This document shows positions 7,138-13,061 of a stretch of DNA of 13,061 bases, piece by piece. Location of the stretch: assembly GCA_035539855.1 (NCBI GenBank), contig DATLHO010000026.1:1-13061 (forward strand). The letters run 5' to 3'. The notes under the pieces were generated by a model. The model saw only the letters and a program-made list of their open reading frames with translations, searched no databases and was not told where the DNA came from. Source of the DNA: DATLHO01 sp035539855 (GTDB lineage: Bacteria > Bacteroidota > Ignavibacteria > OLB7). The first letter of the stretch is position 1. Every line of letters begins with the position of its first letter. The position numbers and the translations under genes are program-made.

Positions 7138-7851
7138 ATGTACCGTATCCTCAACCTCGTCGACTACTCGCCGTTCGAGATGTTCCTCAACATCACGGCG
7201 ACCGTGCTATGGGCGGCCGCGTACATCGTGATCCTGCGCAACGGCCTGCGCCGCACGTTCATCGAGATGCCCGCGCTCGCCGGCGTGGGGAACATCTCGT
7301 GGGAGGTGCTCTGGTCGACCGTGTTCCAGCCGAACATGGGACCGCTGATCGTCTGGGGCGTGCGCGCGTGGCTGCTGCTGGACCTCGTGATCGTCTACGT
7401 CATCGTCAAGCGCGGCCGGCTTCAATGGCTCAATCCCATGTCGCGCCGTCACTTCGTTCCGTTCGTCTTCGGGATGATGCTGGTGTGGCTCGGCTTCTTC
7501 TACACGTTCACCAGCGCGGGCTTCGATACTCCGGTGGGCGGTCGCTCCGCGCTGATCCTGAACCTGACGATGTCGTGCCTGTACCTGGCGATGGGAACGC
7601 GCCTCGATCTCGTTCGTTTCATGTCGCCGGCGGCGGCGATCCTGAAAGGTCTCGGCACCGCGTTCTTCACGGCCTTCGTCTTCGTCGGGACGCCGAACGA
7701 TCACATCTCGATCTGGCTCGGCTCGGCGGTGTTCGTCGTCGACTGCACGTACACATGGCATCTGATCCGCCTGCGGCGCGGCGACCCCGATGCGCTCGCC
7801 GAGGCGGCGCCGATCGACGTCGATGCCGCGCTCGAGCCACTGCCGTCCTGA
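7138..7851 (+). CDS. Candidate Pyr4-type transmembrane terpene cyclase
   Basis: A 237-residue integral membrane protein with about seven helices, near 16-35, 52-64, 68-91, 106-127, 136-155, 163-183 and 190-210. It matches the Pyr4 family of transmembrane terpene cyclases, usually about 230-245 aa, known from fungal meroterpenoid pathways and from actinobacterial DmtA1-type enzymes. Supporting signatures are MP..GNISWE (44-56), LDLVIVY..VKRG..QW (81-97), and VVDCTY in the last helix. Glu56 and Asp202 correspond to the two acids (Glu63 and Asp218 in Pyr4) reported to protonate the epoxide or alkene. The ATG at 7138 is chosen because an in-frame ATG at 7036 adds 34 residues absent from family lengths and overlaps the divergent gene's start. 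The adenylate cyclase gene begins 10 nt after the stop, implying one transcript. The substrate cannot be read from sequence. A different seven-helix family remains possible. Confidence 0.7.
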   Translation: MYRILNLVDYSPFEMFLNITATVLWAAAYIVILRNGLRRTFIEMPALAGVGNISWEVLWSTVFQPNMGPLIVWGVRAWLLLDLVIVYVIVKRGRLQWLNPMSRRHFVPFVFGMMLVWLGFFYTFTSAGFDTPVGGRSALILNLTMSCLYLAMGTRLDLVRFMSPAAAILKGLGTAFFTAFVFVGTPNDHISIWLGSAVFVVDCTYTWHLIRLRRGDPDALAEAAPIDVDAALEPLPS

Positions 7852-7861
7852 GAGATACCCC

Positions 7862-9757
7862 ATGCGTCCTCGGACGTTCACGATCGCACTTCTCTGGCTC
7901 GTCGGCACGCTGCTGACGGCGGGCGTGACGCGCGCGCAATCGCCACCGATCGAGCTGCGCGAGGACGTACACGAAGTGCCGATCGGGGATCGCGTCGATG
8001 TCGCGATCGATACCGCCTCCCGCGAGCTCTCGGCGACGCCGCGCGTCCCGCCCGATCTCGCGTTCACTCCCAGCCGTCAGACCATCCCGAACTTCGACGT
8101 CGATCAGCGCGCGGTCTACTGGTTCCGCGCCGATCTCGTCAGCTCCGTCGACGACGTCGACTGGTACCTGATGATCGGCAACCCGACCGTGCATCGCGTC
8201 GACGTCCTCGTGCTCGACGGCGACTCCGTCATCGATCACACGGTGCTCGGCACCATCGTCCCGTTCGACCAAAGGAGCATTCGCGCACGTGTTCCGGTAG
8301 CCCGTCTGAGCCTCGCGCCGGAGCGGCCGATGCGCGTGCTCGTGCGCATCGAGGGCGGGCTGATCGGCCATTACTTCCCGCTCACGATCGTCGACGGCGC
8401 GGCGCTGGCGGAGACCACCGCGAACCAGTCGATCGTCTACGGCGTCTTCGTGGGCTTCATGCTCTTCATGATCTCGTTGAGTCTCGCATTTGCGCTGGCG
8501 CTGCGGGAGATGACCTACGCGTACTACGCCGCCTCGATGTCCGCGAACGTTGCGATCATCCTCGTGATCGACGGCGTGCTGTTTCAGTACCTGTTCACGT
8601 CGACGGCCGTGCCGGTGGCCGGAGCCTATGTGACCACGGTCGCGATCATGCAGGTCACGTCGATCCTGTTCGGGCGCGCGTACCTGAAGAGCCGCGCCGC
8701 GACGCCGAGACTCGACCGCGTGATCCTCGCCATCCTCGCGATCGTCGTGGCGATGCCGGCGACGTGGCTGATCGACCCGCGCACGGCGGTCTCCGCAACG
8801 ACCGCGACGGCGGCGACCTACTTCGTCGCGCTGTTCGCCGTGGGCGTCGTGCAGATGCGGCGCGGCTCGCGACCGGCGGCGTTCTTCCTCGCCTCGTGGA
8901 TCGTCTACATCATCTGCTCCGCGCTCATCACGCTCTACTACCGCGGCGACTATCCCTACTTCTTCATCTACTTCGGGATGATCGGCACGGCGCTGCACGC
9001 GATGATCCTCTCGTTCGGACTCGCCGACGCCACAAGGGTCGACCGCCGCGAGAAGCGTCTGATCCAGGAGCGCGCGCTCGCGCACCAGACCGAGCTGGCG
9101 ACCTCGTTCTCGCGCTTCGTGCCGCAGGAGATCCTCGGCCTGCTGGGTCGCGCGGAGATCAAGGACGTCGCGCTCGGCGACGTCGTCCAGCGCGAGCTCA
9201 CCGTGCTGTTCTCCGACATCCGATCGTTCACGACGATCTCCGAGCGCCTCGGTCCGCGCGAGACGTTCGAGTTCCTCAACGCCTACCTCGGTCTCATCGG
9301 ACCGCTGATCCGCCAGCACGGCGGGTTCATCGACAAGTACGTGGGGGATGCGATCATGGCGGTGTTCCCGACCTCTCCGGGCTCGGCCGTCGACGCCGGT
9401 CTGGCGATGCTCGAGACGCTGCGTCACTACAACGCGACCGCGGCGCAGCCGGTGCGCATCGGCATCGGGATCCACACCGGTCAGGCGATGCTCGGCACGA
9501 TCGGCGAGCGAGAGCGCATGGACGGCACGGTGATCGCCGACGCGGTCAACCTCGCGTCGCGCCTCGAGTCACTGACGAAGGAGTACGACGCGAAGCTGCT
9601 CGTCACGCACGACGTCGTCCGCCGGCTCGATCCCGCGCGATATCAGTGGCAGCGTGTCGACTCGGTGGTCGTGCGGGGTAAGAGCGAAGCGACGGAGATC
9701 TTCGGGGTTGGGTTGGCGGAGAGGATTGCGGTGGCGGATGCGGGTGTGGTGCGGTAG
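7862..9757 (+). CDS. Membrane adenylate cyclase with 7TMR-DISM sensor
   Basis: A 631-residue sensor cyclase that should make cAMP from ATP. It has a signal peptide (1-25, TRA-Q) and then an extracytoplasmic beta-rich 7TMR-DISM-type domain (about 30-180). The 7TM block spans about 189-388, and a short linker (RREKRLIQERALAHQTELAT) leads into the class III catalytic domain (about 443-620). Metal ligands are Asp452 (FSDIRSFT) and Asp496 (KYVGDAIMAVF). Lys492 and Thr556 (DGTVIADAVN) are the adenine-specifying pair typical of class IIIb adenylate cyclases. Asn563 and Arg567 (NLASRLE) complete the transition-state residues, and RGK at 605-607 is the late conserved Lys motif. All catalytic residues are intact, so activity is expected as a homodimer. 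The start is the ATG 10 nt after the cyclase candidate, with a weak GAGA six bases upstream. The DISM domain suggests control by an external ligand, often a carbohydrate in this family. Confidence 0.93.
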   Translation: MRPRTFTIALLWLVGTLLTAGVTRAQSPPIELREDVHEVPIGDRVDVAIDTASRELSATPRVPPDLAFTPSRQTIPNFDVDQRAVYWFRADLVSSVDDVDWYLMIGNPTVHRVDVLVLDGDSVIDHTVLGTIVPFDQRSIRARVPVARLSLAPERPMRVLVRIEGGLIGHYFPLTIVDGAALAETTANQSIVYGVFVGFMLFMISLSLAFALALREMTYAYYAASMSANVAIILVIDGVLFQYLFTSTAVPVAGAYVTTVAIMQVTSILFGRAYLKSRAATPRLDRVILAILAIVVAMPATWLIDPRTAVSATTATAATYFVALFAVGVVQMRRGSRPAAFFLASWIVYIICSALITLYYRGDYPYFFIYFGMIGTALHAMILSFGLADATRVDRREKRLIQERALAHQTELATSFSRFVPQEILGLLGRAEIKDVALGDVVQRELTVLFSDIRSFTTISERLGPRETFEFLNAYLGLIGPLIRQHGGFIDKYVGDAIMAVFPTSPGSAVDAGLAMLETLRHYNATAAQPVRIGIGIHTGQAMLGTIGERERMDGTVIADAVNLASRLESLTKEYDAKLLVTHDVVRRLDPARYQWQRVDSVVVRGKSEATEIFGVGLAERIAVADAGVVR

Positions 9758-9782
9758 CGATTCTCTTCACTGCGAGCGCACA

Positions 9783-9900
9783 CTGTCATCCCCTTGGGGA
9801 TCTTTCCTTGGGTTCGTGTCGCCGCATGTGGCGATGGGGGCGCTGTGGGTTCTTCATGCGGCCGTCGTGCCGAAAGAAAGGTCCCCTTCGGGGATGACAG
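9783..9900. repeat. Dispersed inverted-repeat element, copy 2
   Basis: The outer arms are ctgtcatcccc and ggggatgacag, perfect inverse copies. Next inward lie ggggatctttcc on the left and gaaaggtcccc on the right. A nested inverted pair, gccgcatg (9821-9828) and catgcggc (9855-9862), makes the whole element one large imperfect palindrome. It fills the 170-base gap between two convergent genes, so its hairpin could also end transcription from both sides, although no T-run is clear. It shares its arms and inner 13-mer with the copy at 38-166. Confidence 0.8.
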
Positions 9901-9927
9901 GGCGGCGCACCGTGGAGGGAGTGGGAT

Positions 9928-10680
9928 CTACTTCGACTCTTCGCAGCGATCGCTGCTCATCTCCGTTCCGTCGCGCTTGATCGTCAGGTACGGTCCGCAC
10001 TCGCCTTCGTCGCCGCACATGTCGATGCGCTCGACGAGATAGGTCCACCTGCCGTTGGTGAACGTGTAGCCGATGCCGCCCTGCGTGCCGTAGTGCTCCA
10101 TCGTGCCGTTGTAGAGAACCAGGTCCGGCTTGAGGTGCACGCCGCGTCCGCGATTCCACGTCGCGAGGCGCAGGCCGCGGCGGGTTTCGTCGATGCGGAC
10201 GAGGTGCTTCGGGCATTGGTAGACCAGCACGTTGCGACTGAACTCGCGCACGCTGCGGTGCATGCCGGCCTTGATGCGCTTCGTGAGCTCGTCGGCGGCC
10301 GCGAGCTCTTCGGCCGTGCTGTGATTGACGGCGATGATCCTACCATCCTCGTCGATCCAGATCTCGCCGGCCAGGATGCCGACGTGCCCGTTGCGCATGA
10401 TCATCTGCGATGTGTCGAGTCGCTGCAGCTGGTCGCGCAATTCGGCGTCGAAGAGCATCGTATAGCGCGCGATGAGCTCCTCGCGCGTTCGGATGTTCGG
10501 CAGCGGGTTCGGCCGTCGCAGCGGGTAGACGACCAGGTCGGCGATCGCCTCGACGCTGTCGGCGGCGAGGAGTCGCGCGATGCGCTCGAAGTGATCGCGC
10601 GCCGTCGGCTGTGCCGTGAGGGTCGCTGTGGCGCACACGATGGCAATCGTCGCATAGAGCGTGCTGGTTCCGATCTTCAT
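9928..10680 (-). CDS. Secreted protein of unknown function
   Basis: A 250-residue protein I do not recognise. Residues 1-24 form a signal peptide (cleavage near LTA-Q). C16 in it lacks a proper lipobox, so a lipoprotein is unlikely. The N-terminal half (26-90) is helical, with VVYPLRRPNPLPNIRTREEL, a pattern I associate with uncharacterised NTF2-like exported proteins; this is weak. A middle segment (98-118: VGILAGEIWIDEDGRI) looks like beta strands. The C-terminal half has beta strands and four mature cysteines (156, 222, 228 and 246), allowing two disulfides. A DMCGDEGECG loop near 220-229 could bind metal or be disulfide-closed. Its ATG shares bases with the stop of the YjgR-like ATPase gene (ATGA, 10677-10680), so translation is probably coupled. 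It is last in its unit and runs into the inverted repeat. Confidence 0.85.
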   Translation of the reverse strand: MKIGTSTLYATIAIVCATATLTAQPTARDHFERIARLLAADSVEAIADLVVYPLRRPNPLPNIRTREELIARYTMLFDAELRDQLQRLDTSQMIMRNGHVGILAGEIWIDEDGRIIAVNHSTAEELAAADELTKRIKAGMHRSVREFSRNVLVYQCPKHLVRIDETRRGLRLATWNRGRGVHLKPDLVLYNGTMEHYGTQGGIGYTFTNGRWTYLVERIDMCGDEGECGPYLTIKRDGTEMSSDRCEESK

Positions 10681-12311
10681 CGCCGACCGCCGAGAATCGA
10701 GCCGAGGATGCCGCGCACGATCTGCCGCCCGAGCGTGCTGCCGATCGCGCGCGTCGCGCCGGAGACGAACCCGTCGAGCGCCTTGCGCTCGCGGGCGCTC
10801 GCACGCTCGAGCTCTCGCTGCTCCCTTCGCAGTCGCGCCTCCTCTTCCTTGCGTGCGGCCGCCTCGAGCTTCACTTCGGCGCGCTCGCGGGCTTCGAGTT
10901 CCTTCGCCGCTGCCGCCTGCGTACGCGCCCGCTCCTTCTCAGCCTGCGCCCGCTCCTTTTCCGCCTGCGCCTGCTCCTTCTCTTCGCGTTTCCGCTCGTC
11001 CGCATCCGGCACGCCGTCGGCGTCGCGGTCGGCGCGGGCCCTGAGCATCTCGTGCGCCGACTCGCGATCGATCTCCTGATCGTAGCGACCGTGATATTCG
11101 GATGCGCTCACGATCGTCGCGCGCTCCTCGGCGGTCAGGGGACCGATCCGGCTCAATGGCGGAATCACCAGCGCGCGCTCGACGATGGTCGGGATGCCCT
11201 TCTCGTCGAGACACGACACGAGCGCCTCGCCGACGCCGAGCTCCACGATCGCGGTCTCCACGTCGAGCGCGGCATTGGTGCGGAACGTCGTCGCCGCCGC
11301 CTTGACCGCCTTCTGGTCGCGCGGCGTGTACGCTCTGAGCGCATGCTGGACGCGATTGCCGAGCTGGCCGAGAATCTCGTCCGGGATGTCGAGCGGATTC
11401 TGCGTGACGAAGAAGACGCCGACACCCTTCGAGCGGATCAACCGCACCACCGTTTCGATCTTGTCGCGAAGAGCATCGGGCGCATCGTCGAAGAGCAGGT
11501 GCGCCTCGTCGAAGAAGAACACGAGCTTCGGTGCAGGCACATCCCCGATCTCCGGAAGCGCCTCGAAGATCTCGGAGAGAAGCCACAACAGGAACGTCGC
11601 GTACAGCGTCGGCGAGCCGAAGAGCCGATCGGCGGCAAGGATGTTGACGCGCCCGCGTCCGTCGTCGGCCGGCTTCAGCAGGTCGTCGATCGCGAGCGCG
11701 GGCTCGCCGAAGAGGTGATGGCCGCCCTGGTCCTCGAGCGCGAGCAGTGCGCGCTGGATGGCCCCGACGCTGGCGGTCGCGATCGTCCCGTACGATGTCG
11801 TGAACTCACGTGCGTTCTCTCCGACGTACTGCAGCATCGAGCGGAGATCGGCGAGATCGAGCAGCAGCAGGCCCTGGTCGTCGGCGATCCGGAACGCCAT
11901 CGACAGCACGCCCGTCTGCGTGTCGTTGAGCCCGAGCAGGCGACTCAGCAGCAGCGGCCCCATCTCCGACACCGTCGCGCGCATCGGAATGCCCTTCTCG
12001 CCGAAGATGTCCCACAGCGTGATCGGAAACGCCTCGAAGCGTCCGATGTCGATACCGAGCTGCTCGCGACGCGCATCGATCGGCGCGCGCGGAGTGCCGG
12101 GCGCGCCGAGTCCCGAGAGGTCGCCCTTGACGTCGGCGACGAACGTCGCGACGCCGCAACTGCTGAGTCCCTCGACGATGCGCTGCAGCGTGACGGTCTT
12201 GCCCGTGCCGGTGGCGCCGGCGATCAGACCGTGCCGGTTGGCCATCTGCGGAAGCAGCACGAGATCGCGATCGGATTTCGCGAAGAGAATGGGTGCGATA
12301 ACGGGAGCCAT
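10677..12311 (-). CDS. YjgR-type HerA-like ATPase (DUF853)
   Basis: A 544-residue cytoplasmic P-loop ATPase of the HerA/FtsK-like class, close to E. coli YjgR, which is poorly characterised. Walker A is GATGTGKT (32-39) with Lys38, followed by VADVKGDLSGL (58-68). Walker B is VFFFDEAH (264-271) with catalytic Glu269, and the sensor strand is VFFVTQNPLDIPD (299-311). A likely arginine finger lies in GNRVQHALRAYTP (318-330). A highly charged Ala/Glu/Arg/Lys coiled coil covers about 436-512. It ends in the conserved family tail LGRQIVRGILGSILGGRR. A DRDADGVPDADE segment (428-439) before the coil is unusual. HerA relatives form hexamers that translocate DNA, but whether YjgR does so is unproven. 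Length and domain order match the family, with the coil perhaps longer than usual. The start is the first in-frame ATG. The next gene overlaps by four bases. Confidence 0.93.
   Translation of the reverse strand: MAPVIAPILFAKSDRDLVLLPQMANRHGLIAGATGTGKTVTLQRIVEGLSSCGVATFVADVKGDLSGLGAPGTPRAPIDARREQLGIDIGRFEAFPITLWDIFGEKGIPMRATVSEMGPLLLSRLLGLNDTQTGVLSMAFRIADDQGLLLLDLADLRSMLQYVGENAREFTTSYGTIATASVGAIQRALLALEDQGGHHLFGEPALAIDDLLKPADDGRGRVNILAADRLFGSPTLYATFLLWLLSEIFEALPEIGDVPAPKLVFFFDEAHLLFDDAPDALRDKIETVVRLIRSKGVGVFFVTQNPLDIPDEILGQLGNRVQHALRAYTPRDQKAVKAAATTFRTNAALDVETAIVELGVGEALVSCLDEKGIPTIVERALVIPPLSRIGPLTAEERATIVSASEYHGRYDQEIDRESAHEMLRARADRDADGVPDADERKREEKEQAQAEKERAQAEKERARTQAAAAKELEARERAEVKLEAAARKEEEARLRREQRELERASARERKALDGFVSGATRAIGSTLGRQIVRGILGSILGGRR
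10931..10980 (-). repeat. 21-bp tandem repeat coding the coiled coil
   Basis: Two near-identical 21-base units begin gctccttctcagcctgcgcc (10931) and gctccttttccgcctgcgcc (10952), and a partial third starts at 10973. In the ATPase frame each encodes one heptad (AQAEKER), so the repeat lengthens the coiled coil in whole turns. Copy number may vary between strains. Confidence 0.7.
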
Positions 12312-12464
12312 ACGCGATGCTCGATGACGTGTGAACGGAGCCTGCCTGAACTCACGGGTGAAGATAGTCGCGCGCCAGCATCAATCGCACGCTGCTCGTG
12401 CTCGCTCGCGGTCGATCACCGACAATCACAATCCCCCCTCGCCCATGATCGCCCGTCCGTTGCG

Positions 12465-12472
12465 TACATTCG
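12465..12472 (+). promoter_or_regulatory. Possible Bacteroidota-type -7 promoter element
   Basis: tacattcg differs by one base from the Bacteroidota -7 consensus TAnnTTTG and lies about 100 bases before the ATG at 12574, in a 262-base divergent gap. No matching -33 TTG element is seen at the usual spacing, so this is weak. The same gap has an imperfect hairpin, ccgccggc (12518-12525) and gccgacgg (12533-12540) with a 7-base loop, just before the ribosome site. I see no gene in it. Confidence 0.25.
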
Positions 12473-12573
12473 CGGCGACGAATCCTCGGGCACCTCTCCC
12501 CATCGCCCTCGTTCACACCGCCGGCTTCCTCTGCCGACGGGCGTCCGCACTAATCGCCTTGCGTGGAGGTCCT

Positions 12574-13061
12574 ATGACGACGTGGTCCCGCTTCCGTTTG
12601 CGAATCGCTCCGCTGGTCGCGCTTGCCGGCCTGCTGCTGTCGTTCTCACGTCTGCCTGCGCAGACCAACGACGCCGGCACCGTGTCGATCGGCCTGGCCG
12701 GCATGGCGTCGCGATACATGGGTGAGTTCAAGGAATTCAGGGTCGGCTACGGCGGCGAGTTTCTCGTGAAGTACAACATCCTCGAGAACCTCGGCGTTCA
12801 GGCTGCGGTCGGCTACAACGTGCTGCCGTGGCGATATACGTCCCAGAACCTCAGCGACTATAGCTGGCTCTTCGGTCCGAACGCCCAGCCGGGGAGTCCC
12901 TATCCCTCGGACGTTTCCTCGAGCGGCCAGGTGATCCGCACGGACAACGCGAGCTCGACCTTGAACGTCGGGCTCGATCTCGTCGTGAATCTGATTCCGG
13001 AAGGTCCGGTCAATCCGTATCTCTTCGGAGGCGTCGAGCTCATTTCGTGGACGCCGGAATC
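12574..13061 (+). CDS. Probable outer-membrane beta-barrel protein (partial, 3' end off window)
   Basis: The first 162 codons are open to the window edge. The start is supported by GGAGG at 12565-12569, four bases before the ATG. A signal peptide is clear: MTTWSRFRLR, then a hydrophobic run, then LPA-Q near residue 29. The mature part alternates hydrophobic and polar residues with many Gly and aromatic positions (FRVGYGGEFLVKYNI, LGVQAAVGYNVLPW, VNPYLFGGVEL), the pattern of antiparallel beta-barrel strands. VNPYLFGG is typical of small OmpA/OprF-like porin barrels, where it often sits in a middle strand. Whether a peptidoglycan-binding or other C-terminal domain follows cannot be seen. It is divergent from the YjgR-like ATPase gene. 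Confidence 0.8.
   Translation, partial: MTTWSRFRLRIAPLVALAGLLLSFSRLPAQTNDAGTVSIGLAGMASRYMGEFKEFRVGYGGEFLVKYNILENLGVQAAVGYNVLPWRYTSQNLSDYSWLFGPNAQPGSPYPSDVSSSGQVIRTDNASSTLNVGLDLVVNLIPEGPVNPYLFGGVELISWTPE

Noticed and set aside
7667..9475. Open frame of 602 codons on the minus strand
   Set aside because: It is antisense to the intact adenylate cyclase gene. Its translation is an Arg/Asp/His-rich low-complexity product typical of GC-rich shadow frames.
38..9900. The two inverted repeats as ends of one composite transposon
   Set aside because: Each copy is itself a complete palindromic unit, no transposase lies between them, and the enclosed genes look like ordinary chromosomal genes.
11052..12725. 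Open frame of 557 codons on the plus strand
   Set aside because: It lies opposite the YjgR-like ATPase, whose motifs are all intact. Its product is Arg/Glu-rich without any domain.

Overview
This is a GC-rich bacterial window with ten supported protein genes, the last cut by the window edge. I see no rRNA, tRNA or CRISPR array. The best lineage clue is the 950-residue secreted protein. It ends in a type IX secretion (T9SS) sorting domain and carries a Bacteroidota-style 'YxWSTG...SGxYxVxV' Ig-like module. T9SS is confined to the Bacteroidota/FCB group, and several starts lack a strong Shine-Dalgarno. I infer a GC-rich Bacteroidota/FCB lineage such as Kapabacteria or Rhodothermota. The phylum-level guess is moderate and anything finer is weak.

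Layout. (1) 38-166 is the first copy of a dispersed inverted-repeat element. (2) 262-1592 is a two-gene unit: an exported alpha/beta hydrolase followed by a small VOC (glyoxalase-fold) protein. (3) 1887-4739 is a large T9SS-secreted protein with an N-terminal Asp-box propeller, an Ig-like domain, a second repeat domain and a C-terminal sorting domain. Its codon use looks less GC-rich at third positions than its neighbours. (4) 4914-5804 is a dienelactone-hydrolase-family enzyme with a twin-arginine leader and a TTG start. (5) 5820-7037 on the minus strand is an MpaB/rubber-oxygenase family (DUF2236) protein. (6) 7138-7851 is a seven-helix protein matching Pyr4-type transmembrane terpene cyclases, followed 10 nt later by a membrane class III adenylate cyclase with a 7TMR-DISM sensor (7862-9757). 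(7) 9783-9900 is the second copy of the inverted repeat, between convergent genes. (8) A minus-strand unit at 9928-12311 holds a YjgR-type HerA-like ATPase and a secreted cysteine-containing protein of unknown function, joined by an ATGA overlap. (9) 12574 to the edge is the start of a likely outer-membrane beta-barrel protein.

The most interesting part is the divergent pair in (5) and (6). Both families are known from isoprenoid chemistry: MpaB'/Lcp proteins cleave isoprenoid chains oxidatively, and Pyr4-type proteins cyclise isoprenoid tails in membranes. The cyclase candidate is probably co-transcribed with a cAMP-producing sensor. This could be an undescribed bacterial meroterpenoid, quinone-tail or polyprenoid-modifying locus. 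The family assignments rest on motifs read by eye, and the functional link is inference.
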